The notes below the pieces were generated by a model, which made no database searches, was not told where the DNA came from, and saw only the letters and a program-made list of their open reading frames with translations. From NCBI GenBank assembly GCA_036378155.1, contig DASUXA010000024.1, positions 1 to 31,453 of the forward strand: a stretch of 31,453 bases of DNA. The letters are read 5' to 3'. Of this stretch, positions 1-9,952 are shown piece by piece; the stretch's first letter is position 1; each line of letters starts with the position of its first letter. The DNA is from DASUXA01 sp036378155. Its GTDB lineage: Bacteria > Actinomycetota > Actinomycetes > Mycobacteriales > Micromonosporaceae. A program made the translations under genes and the position numbers.

Positions 1-1569
<1,569 letters not shown>

Positions 1570-1577
<8 letters not shown>

Positions 1578-3036
1578 CCCGCAGGGCTTTCTGCGGTACG
1601 AGCGACGGCTGCCGAAGCGCCGGCCGGTGCCGGTGCGCATCCGCGACTGGCGCGAGGTGTACCCGTCGGCGGACGACCGGCTGATCCGCGAGCAGGCGAC
1701 CCGGTGCATGGACTGCGGCGTGCCGTTCTGCCACGAGGGCTGCCCGCTGGGCAACCGCATCCCCGACTGGAACGACCTGGTCCGCACCGGGCGTTGGGAG
1801 TTCGCGATCGAGCAACTGCACGCGACGAACAACTTCCCGGAGTTCACCGGGCGGTTGTGTCCCGCGCCCTGCGAGGCGGCGTGCGTGCTCGGTATCGGCG
1901 ACGACCCGGTGACCATCAAGCAGGTCGAAGTGGAGATCATCAACCGGGCGTACGACAACGGCTGGGTCACCCCGCAACCCGCCCCGGAGCCGTCCGGGCG
2001 GCGCGTGGCGGTGGTCGGCTCGGGCCCGGCGGGGCTCGCCGCGGCGCAGCAACTCGCCCGCGCCGGGCACGCCGTGACCGTGTACGAGCGGGACGACGCG
2101 CTCGGCGGGCTGCTGCGGTACGGCATCCCGGACTTCAAGATGGAGAAGCGCCACATCGACCGGCGGGTGGAGCAACTGGGCGCCGAAGGGGTGCGGTTCG
2201 TGACCGGCTGCGCGGTCGGGGTCGACGTGGGTGTCGAGGAGCTGCGCGCCGGGTACGACGCGATCCTGCTCGCCTGCGGCGCGCTGAACGGTCGGGACAC
2301 CGCCGACACTCCGGGTCGCGAACTGCCCGGGGTACACCTGGCGATGGAACACCTGGTCGGGTCGAACCGGGCGGTGGCCGGCACGATCGCGCACCCGCCG
2401 GTGGACGCCCGGGGCAAGCACGTGGTCATCATCGGCGGCGGCGACACCGCCGCCGACTGCCTGGGCGTGGCGCACCGGCAGGGCGCGGCGAGCGTCACCC
2501 AGCTCGACCTGTACCCGGAGCCGCCGCGCGACCGGGACGAGGCGCGCGACCCGTGGCCGACGTGGCCGTGGGTGCTGCGCGAGTACCCGGCGCACGAGGA
2601 GGGCGGCGAGCGGGTGTTCGCGGTCGCGGTGCAGCGGTTCGTCGGCGAGGACCGGGTCCGGGCGGTACGGATCACCGAGGTCGCCGTCGAGCGCCGGGAC
2701 GGTCGACGGGTGGTCACCCCGATCCCCGGTACCGAGCGCGACCTGCCCGCCGATCTGGTCCTGCTGGCGATCGGCTTCGACGGCACCGAACCGCAGCCGC
2801 TGCTCGACGGGTTGGGCGTGGTACGCAACCGGGCCGGCGCGGTGGACTGCGGGGCGGACTGGCAGGCGGCGCCGGGTGTGTTCGTCGCCGGTGACATGCA
2901 CAAGGGCGCGTCGCTGATCGTGTGGGCGATCGCCGAGGGTCGCGCGGCGGCCAGCGCGATCCACGCGTACCTGGGCGGCGGTGGTGAACTGCCGGCGCCG
3001 GTGACGCCGGCGGCGCGGCCGCTCGCGGTGCGGTGA
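1570..3036 (+). CDS. gltD: Glutamate synthase small subunit (NADPH, FAD, Fe-S)
   Basis: This 488-residue protein passes electrons from NADPH through FAD and Fe-S clusters to GltB. Two cysteine groups near the N-terminus, C46-x2-C49-x4-C54-x3-C58 and C97-x3-C101-x3-C105, are the [4Fe-4S] ligands. GSGPAGLAAA near residue 150 is the FAD dinucleotide fold and IIGGGDTAADC near 285 is the NADPH fold. FVAGDMHKGASLIVWAIAEGR near the C-terminus is the usual closing FAD motif. The ATG at 1570 was chosen because AGGAGG at 1558-1563 sits 6 nt upstream; an in-frame TTG at 1564 is too close to that site. The length is normal for the family. The gene converges on a sugar-transport operon and is followed by a possible hairpin. 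Confidence 0.97.
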
Positions 3037-3072
3037 TGAGCTGCGGAGGGTGTGCCTGTCGGCGCCGGGCGA

Positions 3073-3097
3073 GCCCGCGGACGGGGCGGTCGCGGGC
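3073..3097. terminator. GC hairpin between convergent gltD and permease genes
   Basis: GCCCGCG at 3073-3079 is complementary to CGCGGGC at 3091-3097, giving a 7-bp all-GC stem with an 11-nt loop in the 78-nt gap between two convergent genes. There is no T-tract, which is usual for high-GC actinomycetes. It could stop transcription from either side. This is inference from position and structure only. Confidence 0.4.
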
Positions 3098-3114
3098 GCA
3101 GCGCGGTCGGTTCG

Positions 3115-4023
3115 TCAGCCCTTCAGCCCCTGCGACGCCATGCCGCGTACGAAGAACCGCTGGAAGATGACGAACACGATGGCGACCGGCACGATGGTCA
3201 GGATCGAGCCGGCGAGCATCACCGGGTAGTCGAAGGTCTGCCCGCCCGCGCCGCCACGGCCCAACGTGGACAGCCCGAACGGCAGCGTCCACAGGTCGGG
3301 GCTGGCTCGCACCACGATCAACGGCAGCAGGAACTCGTTCCAGGTGCCCTGGAACGACAGGATCGTCAGCGTGATCAGCGCGGGTCGGGCCACCGGCAGC
3401 ACCACGTGCCAGTACGCCTGGTAGATGTTCGCCCCGTCGATGCGGGCGGCTTCCTCGAGTTCGCGGGGCAGTTGCTCGAAGAACTGCTTCATGATGAAGA
3501 TCCCGGTGGCGTCCACGGCCAGCGGGAACACCAGCCCCTCGTACGAGTTGAGCAGGTTCAGCTCTTTGAGCAGCAGGAACCGCGGTACGACGAGCACGAT
3601 CGGGGGGACGGCGAGCACGGCGAGCACCCCGGCGAACACCAGACCGCGTCCCCGCCAGCGCAGCCGCGCCAGCGAGTACCCGGCGAGCGACTCGATGAAC
3701 AGGCGCAGCAGGGTGGCGGCGACCGTCACCACCACCGAGTTGAGCAGCCACCTCGGAAAGTCGCTGTGCAGGAGGACGAAGTCCCACGCCCGGTTGGTCC
3801 AGTGCAGCGGCCACGGCATGATCGGGTGGTCCGACACCTCCGCGCGGGACTTCACCGACGTCGCCACGGACAGCAGGAACGGGTACAGGAACCCGAGCGC
3901 GGCCAGCGCCAGCAGCAGGTAGGCGACCAGCCTGACGGTGCGTGCCGTGCCGGGACGCCGCGCGGAACGCCCCGACCGCGGCCCGGCGACCGTCGCCGGG
4001 TGCGACGACTCCACAGTGGTCAC
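3115..4023 (-). CDS. Sugar ABC transporter permease, MalG type (CUT1 family)
   Basis: This 302-residue inner-membrane permease is the second permease of a carbohydrate importer. A basic N-terminus of about 30 residues precedes the first membrane helix (LVAYLLLALAALGFLYPFLL); about five more helices follow. The cytoplasmic EAA loop that docks the ATPase reads EEAARIDGANIYQAYWHVVLP, and the C-terminus (FVRGMASQGLKG) matches the usual MalG-like ending RGLTAGAVKG. The GTG start at 4021-4023 lies one base after the stop of the upstream permease, with a purine-rich GGGGAAGGGG stretch inside the end of that gene, so the two are probably translationally coupled. It belongs with the binding protein at 5239-6468. 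The substrate is likely an oligosaccharide, judging only from the neighbouring glycosidase. Confidence 0.93.
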   Translation of the reverse strand: MTTVESSHPATVAGPRSGRSARRPGTARTVRLVAYLLLALAALGFLYPFLLSVATSVKSRAEVSDHPIMPWPLHWTNRAWDFVLLHSDFPRWLLNSVVVTVAATLLRLFIESLAGYSLARLRWRGRGLVFAGVLAVLAVPPIVLVVPRFLLLKELNLLNSYEGLVFPLAVDATGIFIMKQFFEQLPRELEEAARIDGANIYQAYWHVVLPVARPALITLTILSFQGTWNEFLLPLIVVRASPDLWTLPFGLSTLGRGGAGGQTFDYPVMLAGSILTIVPVAIVFVIFQRFFVRGMASQGLKG

Positions 4024-4024
4024 C

Positions 4025-5146
4025 TCAGTCGCCCCTTCCCCGCAGGACCAGCCGTTGCACCCCGGTGAGCACCACGATCAGCGCGAACAGCAGGAACGCG
4101 ATCGCCGACGCGTGGCCCATCGACGAGTTCTCGAACGCTTCCCGGTAGACCAGGTACGCCGGGGTGAACGTGGTCTTCTGCGGACCGCCGGAGGTCATCG
4201 CGTACACCTGGTCGAAGACCTGCCACGTCGCGATCAGCCCGAGCGTCAGGACCAGGAACAGGGTGGGCCGCATCAGCGGCAGTGTGATCTTGAAGAACCG
4301 TTGCCGGGGCGTCGCGCCGTCGACCATCGACGCCTCCTCCAACTCCACCGGGATGTTCTGCAGCCCGGCGAGGAACATCAGCATGAACGTGCCGACCGTG
4401 GTCCACACCGCGAGGATCATCACCGTGGTGAGCGCCACGCTCGGCCCGGACAGCCAGTCCCACCAGGACAGACCCATGAACGTGTGCGCGGCGAGCGCAT
4501 GCGGCGCGGAGTCCACCCCGACCAGACGCAGCAGCAGATGCAGCAGACCGTCCGCGTCGTCCAGCCACACCAGTTGTACCGCGCCCGGCAGGACGGCGGT
4601 CAGCACCGTGTTGACCAGCCCGGTCGGGCTGAACATGAAGACGAAGATGAACGCGATCGCGATCGAACTGGTCACCGACGGGAAGTAGAAGGCGGTACGG
4701 AAGAACGTGCGCCCCTTCAGCATCTTCTGGTTCACCAGGACCGCCAGCAGGAACGCGATCGCGGTCTGGGTCGGTACCACGCCGATCACGTAGTACAGGT
4801 TGTTGCGCAGGCTCTTGGCGAAGTCGGTCCGCGCGACCCCGTCGCGCACCAGCAGGTCGTGGTAGTTGTGCAGACCGACCGGCGTCGAGGTGGACAGCGG
4901 CGCGAGTCCGCTCCAGTCGCGGAAGCTGACCCACAACGCGAGCAGGATCGGCGCGACCATGAACACGGCGAGCCCGATCAGCGCGGGAGTGGCGAACAGC
5001 CAGCCGGCGAGCCCCTCCCGACCATGGATACCGCCGCCGCGCCGTCGGGGGCGGGCGATCGCCGGCGGCACGCCGGTCGGCGTACCCGACGTGGGTCCCG
5101 CGACCGCAGCGGGGCGTTCACCGGACACCGCAGTATCGCCGCTCAT
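4025..5146 (-). CDS. Sugar ABC transporter permease, MalF type (CUT1 family)
   Basis: This 373-residue membrane protein is the first permease of the importer. After a Pro/Gly-rich cytoplasmic N-terminus of about 45 residues, the first helix is LFATPALIGLAVFMVAPILLALWVSF. The EAA loop is EEASMVDGATPRQRFFKITLP, followed by the typical MRPTLFLVLTLGLI helix. The segment between helices 3 and 4 (about residues 170-220) is longer than in many homologues and contains a Leu/His-rich stretch (DADGLLHLLLRLVGV). The ATG at 5144-5146 was chosen because AGGAGG lies just upstream at 5151-5156; the frame stays open upstream but that region holds a large hairpin. No ATPase gene follows; such importers often share one MsiK-like ATPase encoded elsewhere. 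Confidence 0.93.
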   Translation of the reverse strand: MSGDTAVSGERPAAVAGPTSGTPTGVPPAIARPRRRGGGIHGREGLAGWLFATPALIGLAVFMVAPILLALWVSFRDWSGLAPLSTSTPVGLHNYHDLLVRDGVARTDFAKSLRNNLYYVIGVVPTQTAIAFLLAVLVNQKMLKGRTFFRTAFYFPSVTSSIAIAFIFVFMFSPTGLVNTVLTAVLPGAVQLVWLDDADGLLHLLLRLVGVDSAPHALAAHTFMGLSWWDWLSGPSVALTTVMILAVWTTVGTFMLMFLAGLQNIPVELEEASMVDGATPRQRFFKITLPLMRPTLFLVLTLGLIATWQVFDQVYAMTSGGPQKTTFTPAYLVYREAFENSSMGHASAIAFLLFALIVVLTGVQRLVLRGRGD

Positions 5147-5176
5147 CGCGCCTCCTCTCGTCCTCGTCCATCCGGC

Positions 5177-5223
5177 GGCGTCCTTCCCCGGTGTACCGCC
5201 GTGCGGCACCGGGGAAGGACGCC
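5177..5223 (-). promoter_or_regulatory. Perfect 17-bp intercistronic hairpin between binding-protein and permease genes
   Basis: GGCGTCCTTCCCCGGTG at 5177-5193 is the exact reverse complement of CACCGGGGAAGGACGCC at 5207-5223, separated by a 13-nt loop. It lies in the 92-nt gap between the solute-binding protein stop and the first permease, on the operon transcript. Such hairpins often stabilise the upstream message or partly terminate transcription, so that binding protein exceeds permease. That role is inferred; the inverted repeat itself is seen directly. Confidence 0.85.
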
Positions 5224-5238
5224 GGTGGTACCGGCGGC

Positions 5239-6468
5239 TCAGCCGCCCAGTACGTCCTGGCCGGCTTTCTGGGTCGCGGTGACCACGTCGTCGACGCTCT
5301 TGTCGCCCTTGGCGAGCCCTTGGATGCCGTCGTTGAGGGTGTCGATCACGGTCTTGAACCCGGGTACGAACACCGACTTCTTCGCGTAGTCCGCCCCGGT
5401 CACGAACGCCTTGAGCTGCGGCTTGTCGGCGAGCCACTGGTCGGCCAGCGACTTGCGCGACGGCATCACCGGGAACTCCTTGGTGAACTTCAGCTGCTGC
5501 TCCGGCGAGGTCAGGTACTTCACGAAGTCGATCGCGGCGGCCTTGTTCTTGCTCGCCTTCGCCACGCCGTAGCAGACCGAGAACGACATGGTGCCCTTGC
5601 CCTTCGGCCCGGCGGGCAGCTCCGCGACCGCGTACTTCACGTTCGGGAAGTCGGTCTTCATCGCGCCGACGATCCAGTTGCCCTCGATCGTCATCGCGGT
5701 CTTGCCCTTGCCGAGCGCCTCACCGCCCCAGCCCGCGCCGACCGACGCGGGGCTGGCGAAGTAGCCCGCCTTGTGGCCGTCCGCCAGGTACTGCAGCGCC
5801 TGGCGCACCTCGGGCGTGTCCATGGTCATCTTGGTCACGTCGTCGTTGGTGGGCCAGCCGCCGGCCTGCGCCAGGAACACGCCCCAGCGGTAGAACTCGG
5901 CGTTCATCACCAGCCCCGGGTGACCCGGCTTGGTCAGCTTCTGCGCCGCCGCCTTCAGCTCGTCCCACGTGGTGGGGGGCTGGACACCGGCCGCCTTCAG
6001 CTCGTCGGCGTTGTACACCAGTTGCAGCGTCGAGAAGTCCTTCGGCGGGCAGTAGTACGTGCCCTGGTAGGTGAACGACTGCTTGAGCGTGTCGTAGAAG
6101 TCGCCCGGGTTGTCGACCTTGTCGCCGATCGGTTCCAGCGCGCCGGCCTTCGCCAGGTCGGCGAGCTTGTTGTCGTTGACGTAGAACACGTCCGGCGGTT
6201 GTCCGCCGGCCAGCGCGGTCTGCAGCGCCGTGTCGTACTCGGGCACGATGTTCAGGGTGACGGTGTTGCGGCCGAGCTTGTTGTAGGCGTCGACGATGCC
6301 GCGCAGGGTCGAGTCCTCGGCGGGCGACGACGAGAAGGCGTACATGGACAGCTTCGCGCCGGTGCTCTTGCCGCCCTGGTCGGAGCTGCTGGAGTTGCTG
6401 CAACCCGCGACGAGGAGCAGGCCGGCCGTGGCGACGGCGAGGCCGGCGCGGTGGAGCCGGAGTCTCAC
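5239..6468 (-). CDS. Carbohydrate ABC transporter substrate-binding lipoprotein
   Basis: This 409-residue extracellular solute-binding protein is anchored as a lipoprotein. The signal peptide MRLRLHRAGLAVATAGLLLVAGC has a clear lipobox (VAGC) with the lipidated cysteine at residue 23, then a Ser/Gly-rich tether. The mature part follows the family 1 (MalE-like) pattern, including PDVFYVNDNKLADLAKAGALEPI near residue 95, YNADELKAAGVQPPTTWDEL near 155 and AAIDFVKYLTSPEQQLKF near 310. The GTG start at 6466-6468 is preceded by AGGAGG at 6475-6480. It lies 23 nt downstream of the lacI-type gene and upstream of two permeases, forming one operon. It should capture a sugar or oligosaccharide; the exact ligand cannot be read from the sequence. 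Confidence 0.95.
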   Translation of the reverse strand: MRLRLHRAGLAVATAGLLLVAGCSNSSSSDQGGKSTGAKLSMYAFSSSPAEDSTLRGIVDAYNKLGRNTVTLNIVPEYDTALQTALAGGQPPDVFYVNDNKLADLAKAGALEPIGDKVDNPGDFYDTLKQSFTYQGTYYCPPKDFSTLQLVYNADELKAAGVQPPTTWDELKAAAQKLTKPGHPGLVMNAEFYRWGVFLAQAGGWPTNDDVTKMTMDTPEVRQALQYLADGHKAGYFASPASVGAGWGGEALGKGKTAMTIEGNWIVGAMKTDFPNVKYAVAELPAGPKGKGTMSFSVCYGVAKASKNKAAAIDFVKYLTSPEQQLKFTKEFPVMPSRKSLADQWLADKPQLKAFVTGADYAKKSVFVPGFKTVIDTLNDGIQGLAKGDKSVDDVVTATQKAGQDVLGG

Positions 6469-6491
6469 GAAGGACCTCCTTGGGATGGGGA

Positions 6492-7550
6492 TCAGCCGGG
6501 TACGGGGGACCAGGCGCTGGACGCCCGTACCACGAGGTGCGGCGCGAGGAGCCGGCCGGGCGTCTCCTCGGTACCGGGTTCGGCGCCCCGACCGGCAGGC
6601 AGCCGGGGCAGCAGGCAGCGGACGATCGCGACCGCCGCGCTCTCGATGGGCTGGGACACGCTGGACAGTTCCAGCACCCGCGCGGCCGGGGTGTCGTCGA
6701 AGCCGACCACGGCGAGGTCCCGCCCGACGGTGAGACCGCGACCCCGCGCCGCCTGCAGCACGCCGACCGCCAGGGTGTCGCTGACCGTGACGATCGCGGT
6801 GGGCGGCTGGGGGCGGTCCAGCAGGGCCAGCCCGAGTTGAGCGCCGTTGAGGATGGAGTCCTGCCCGCGCAGGTCGAGGTCGGCGGAGCCGGGCAGCAGC
6901 CCGTGCCGGCGCATCGCCTGGTACCAGCCGGCGGCGCGGCGGTCGCCGGTACCGGACCCTTCCGGCCAGCCGAGGAAGCCGATCCGCCGGTGCCCCCGGG
7001 CGACCAGGTGGTCCACCGCCGCCGCGGTACCGGCTGCGTTGTCGATGTCCACCCAGGACTGTTCGGTCGGCTCGTCGGTACGCCCGAACGCGACCGCGGG
7101 CGCGCCGAAGCCGACCAGCGCGGCGGGGCGCGGGTCGTGGTGGTCGATGCCGTACAGCACGAAGCCGTCGACCGCGCCGGTGCGGTACAGCCGCTCGTAC
7201 GTGCGCAGCTCGTCCTCCTGGTCGGTGGCGGCGAAGACCAGCAGTTGGTGGTCGGCTGCCTGTACCGCCTCGGCGAGCGCGTGGATGAACCGGTCGTGGA
7301 TGGTGCCCAGCGAGTCGGGCTGCATCGGGTCGATGCGGTACCCGATCAGCCGGGACGCCTGCGCCTGCAACGCCTGGGCGAGCCGGTTCGGCTCGTACCC
7401 CAGCGCGGCGATCGCCTCCTGGACGCGGGCTCGGGTCTGGGGGCGTACCCGGTGCGGCGCGTTGATCACGTTGGACACGGTCTGCCGGGACACGCCGGAG
7501 GCGCGGGCGACGTCGGCGAGGGTCGCCGGCTGCGAGCCGCCTTCGCCCAT
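6492..7550 (-). CDS. LacI-family transcriptional repressor of the sugar operon
   Basis: This 352-residue regulator has an N-terminal LacI helix-turn-helix (TLADVARASGVSRQTVSNVIN, about residues 10-30), a hinge helix region (NRLAQALQAQ, about 55-64), and a periplasmic-binding-protein-like sensor domain to about residue 330 that should bind a sugar inducer. The ATG at 7548-7550 has GGGAGGGG just upstream. It is the first gene of the transport operon and faces the divergent glycosidase gene. A 14-bp palindrome of LacI type lies in the shared intergenic region at 7607-7620, so control of both directions is likely. Confidence 0.95.
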   Translation of the reverse strand: MGEGGSQPATLADVARASGVSRQTVSNVINAPHRVRPQTRARVQEAIAALGYEPNRLAQALQAQASRLIGYRIDPMQPDSLGTIHDRFIHALAEAVQAADHQLLVFAATDQEDELRTYERLYRTGAVDGFVLYGIDHHDPRPAALVGFGAPAVAFGRTDEPTEQSWVDIDNAAGTAAAVDHLVARGHRRIGFLGWPEGSGTGDRRAAGWYQAMRRHGLLPGSADLDLRGQDSILNGAQLGLALLDRPQPPTAIVTVSDTLAVGVLQAARGRGLTVGRDLAVVGFDDTPAARVLELSSVSQPIESAAVAIVRCLLPRLPAGRGAEPGTEETPGRLLAPHLVVRASSAWSPVPG

Positions 7551-7590
7551 CGCCCCTCCCGGTGACTTTCGCGCCGTGATCGGCGTCGGT

Positions 7591-7596
7591 TATGGT
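7591..7596 (+). promoter_or_regulatory. Candidate -10 hexamer for the glycosidase gene
   Basis: TATGGT lies in an AT-richer island of the divergent intergenic region. It would place the transcription start near 7603, directly before the LacI-type palindrome at 7607-7620, a good position for repression. No convincing -35 element was found 17 nt upstream, so this is tentative. Confidence 0.3.
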
Positions 7597-7606
7597 TCAC
7601 AGACTT

Positions 7607-7620
7607 TTTGAACGCTCAAA
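7607..7620. promoter_or_regulatory. LacI-type operator palindrome TTTGAACGCTCAAA
   Basis: TTTGA and TCAAA arms flank ACGC, giving a 14-bp near-perfect palindrome with the central CG expected of LacI-family operators. It sits between the lacI-type gene and the divergent glycosidase gene. It is the best candidate binding site for the repressor encoded at 6492-7550. Confidence 0.75.
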
Positions 7621-7670
7621 TGGTGACCGGACGATGTCACCGCCGCGCCGCGATGTCAAGGGGGGATCCG

Positions 7671-9890
7671 ATGACCGAGGCGTCCACCGCCGGACACCGC
7701 ACCCAGGGCGACGCGCCGCCCGGCCGCCAGCCGTACCTGCACCAGCACCTCACCTGCGTACGGGCGCCCGCGCTGTGGATCTCGCCCCGGCACGGCGACC
7801 TGCTCGGCGGCGTCGACGGTCTGTACGTCGCCGACCGGCGCGTGCTGTCCGGGCTGACGTGGACGGTCGCGGGAGAGCGCCTCGCGCCGCTGACCGACCG
7901 GTTGCTCTCCGCCGACCGGGCGAGTTTCCTCGGCGTGGTGCGCGCCGCACCCGGCGACGGCCCCGACCCGGCGGTGACCTGCGAGCGGTTGCGGGTCGCC
8001 GGCACCGACGGCGGTACCGAGACGTTCACGCTGGTCAACCGCGCCCGGCGCACCGCCGCCGTGGACGTCGAACTGAGGGTCGCCTGCGACCTCGCGCCGA
8101 TCGGCGAGATCAAGAGCGGGCGCGCGACGACGCCGTTGACCGGCGAGCCGTACGGACAAGGGTTCCGCTGGCGGGCGCCGGACGGAGCGTCGGCGCGGTT
8201 GACCTGCTCGGCGCCGGTCGAGGCGGATCCGGCGACCGGGCGGCTGCGCTGGCGGGTCGAGGTACCGCCGGGCGGGCGCTGGAGCGTCGAGGTGCGGATC
8301 CGCCGCGACGGCGGGTCCCCGGACCAGCCGGACGCCGCGGCGTCGACGGACGACAACGTGCCGGCGGGCGACGCCCCGACATCGACAGTCGGCGGCGCGT
8401 CGACGGACGACGCCGCGTCGGGGTCGACGACGAACTTCCGCCCGACCCCGGCACACGGACCGGCGCCCTGGTCGGCGGAGCCGCTGCGGCTGAGCGCGGA
8501 CGACCACCGCGCCGACAACCTGGTCCGGCAGGGCGTCGCCGACCTGGACGCGCTGCGCCTGGTCGATCCCGCCGCCCCCGGCGACTCGTACTTCGCCGCC
8601 GGCAGTCCCTGGTTCCTCACCCTGTTCGGGCGGGACGCGCTGTGGTCGGCGCTGCTGGCGCTGCCGCTGGGCACCGAGATGCTCACCGGCACGCTGCGTA
8701 CCCTCGCCCGCCGTCAGGGCACCCAGGTGGACCCGGTCCGCGAGGAGGCGCCCGGCAAGATCCTCCACGAGGTGCGACCCGCCGGGTCCGGCGGGTCGCT
8801 GCCCCCGGTGTACTACGGCACCGTCGACGCCACCCCGCTGTTCGTGATCGCGCTCGCCGAGGCGTGGCGGTGGGGCGCGCCGGACGCCGAGGTCGCGGCG
8901 CTGCTGCCGGCGGCCCGGCGGGCGCTGGAGTGGCTCGTCCGGTACGGCGACGCCGACGGCGACGGTTTCGTGGAGTACCTACCGACCGGGCAGGGTCTGT
9001 CCAACCAGGGCTGGAAGGACTCGTTCGACGGGGTGCAGTGGGCCGACGGGCGGCTCGCCGACGTCCCGCTCGCGCTGTGCGAGGTGCAGGGGTACGCGTA
9101 CCGGGCGGCGACCGAGGGCGCGGCGCTGCTGGCCGCCTTCGACGAGCCGGGCGCGGAACGGTGGCGGGACTGGGCGGCCGGGCTCGCGGAGCGGTTCCGG
9201 CGCGCGTACTGGTTGTCCGACGCGCACGGGCGGTACCCGGCGATCGCGCTGGACGGCGCGAAGCGACCGGTCGACGGTCCGGCGTCGAACATGGGTCACC
9301 TGCTCGGTACCGGTCTGCTCAGCCCCGACGAGGAGGCGACGGTCGCGGAGCGGCTGCTGTCGCCGCCGCTGACCGGCGGGTACGGGTTGCGCACGCTCGC
9401 CGACACCGCGACCGGGTTCAATCCGCTGTCGTACCACGGAGGTTCGGTGTGGCCGCACGACACCGCGATCGCGGCGGTCGGGTTGGCGCGCGCCGGCTTC
9501 CCGGACGCGGCGGGTCGACTGATGACGCGGGTCCTCGCCGCCGCGCCCTGGTTCGAGTACCGGCTGCCCGAACTGTACGGGGGGCACCATCTGCCGGGGC
9601 TGCCGCCGGTGCCGTACCCGGCTGCCTGCCGACCGCAGGCATGGGCGGCGGCGGTCGCGCCGGCGCTGGTACAGGTGCTGCTGGGCATCGAGCCGGATGT
9701 ACCCGCCGGGCGGGTCGTGCTGCGACCGCCCGGCCCGTCCCCGGTCGGCGCGTTCGAGGTCGCCGGGGTACGACTGGCAGGCAATCGACTCGACGTGCGG
9801 GTGGCGGCGGACGGCTCGGTGACGGTACTCGCTGCACCGGACGGACTACAGGTTGTAGTCGCTCGTGATGCGCGCGGCGCGCAGCCGTGA
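7671..9890 (+). CDS. Amylo-alpha-1,6-glucosidase / glycogen-debranching-type glycoside hydrolase
   Basis: This protein of 739 residues has an N-terminal beta domain of the glycogen-debranching N-terminal type (LWISPRHGDLLGGVDGLYVADRRVLSGL, from about residue 35) and a C-terminal (alpha/alpha)6-barrel. Visible barrel motifs include LFGRDALWSALLALPLGTEM, REEAPGKILHEVRP, YYGTVDATPLFVIALAEAWRWG, DGDGFVEYLPTGQGLSNQGWKDSFD and NPLSYHGGSVWPHDTAI. The acidic residues in the last three are candidate catalytic groups. A low-complexity Asp/Ala/Ser/Thr linker at about residues 215-265 joins the halves. The ATG at 7671 was chosen for the AAGGGGGG site 5-12 nt upstream; earlier in-frame starts overlap the operator. 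No signal peptide is seen, so it should act in the cytoplasm on imported alpha-glucan or oligosaccharide. The exact specificity is uncertain. Confidence 0.88.
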   Translation: MTEASTAGHRTQGDAPPGRQPYLHQHLTCVRAPALWISPRHGDLLGGVDGLYVADRRVLSGLTWTVAGERLAPLTDRLLSADRASFLGVVRAAPGDGPDPAVTCERLRVAGTDGGTETFTLVNRARRTAAVDVELRVACDLAPIGEIKSGRATTPLTGEPYGQGFRWRAPDGASARLTCSAPVEADPATGRLRWRVEVPPGGRWSVEVRIRRDGGSPDQPDAAASTDDNVPAGDAPTSTVGGASTDDAASGSTTNFRPTPAHGPAPWSAEPLRLSADDHRADNLVRQGVADLDALRLVDPAAPGDSYFAAGSPWFLTLFGRDALWSALLALPLGTEMLTGTLRTLARRQGTQVDPVREEAPGKILHEVRPAGSGGSLPPVYYGTVDATPLFVIALAEAWRWGAPDAEVAALLPAARRALEWLVRYGDADGDGFVEYLPTGQGLSNQGWKDSFDGVQWADGRLADVPLALCEVQGYAYRAATEGAALLAAFDEPGAERWRDWAAGLAERFRRAYWLSDAHGRYPAIALDGAKRPVDGPASNMGHLLGTGLLSPDEEATVAERLLSPPLTGGYGLRTLADTATGFNPLSYHGGSVWPHDTAIAAVGLARAGFPDAAGRLMTRVLAAAPWFEYRLPELYGGHHLPGLPPVPYPAACRPQAWAAAVAPALVQVLLGIEPDVPAGRVVLRPPGPSPVGAFEVAGVRLAGNRLDVRVAADGSVTVLAAPDGLQVVVARDARGAQP
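8341..8411 (+). repeat. 14-nt direct repeat encoding the glycosidase linker
   Basis: CGTCGACGGACGAC occurs at 8341-8354 and again at 8398-8411, encoding two STDD units of the low-complexity linker between the two domains of the glycosidase. It suggests expansion of the linker by local duplication. Confidence 0.7.
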
Positions 9891-9920
9891 CCGCAGGCTG
9901 GGACGACCAGGGGTCCTCGA

Positions 9921-9949
9921 TCGAGCCACCAGAGCACAGGCACTAGCCT
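9921..9949 (+). promoter_or_regulatory. Candidate leaderless promoter of pyruvate kinase
   Basis: TAGCCT at 9944-9949 fits the actinomycete TAnnnT -10 element and ends 8 nt before the GTG start at 9958. A weak -35 (TCGAGC, 9921-9926) lies 17 nt further upstream. No ribosome binding site is visible, consistent with a leaderless transcript. Confidence 0.55.
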
Positions 9950-9952
9950 GTG
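9935..9952. promoter_or_regulatory. Perfect inverted repeat over the pyk -10 element
   Basis: CACAGGC (9935-9941) and GCCTGTG (9946-9952) are exact reverse complements separated by ACTA. The 18-bp element covers the -10 hexamer of the pyruvate kinase promoter, where a bound protein would block transcription. The cognate factor is unknown. Confidence 0.6.
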
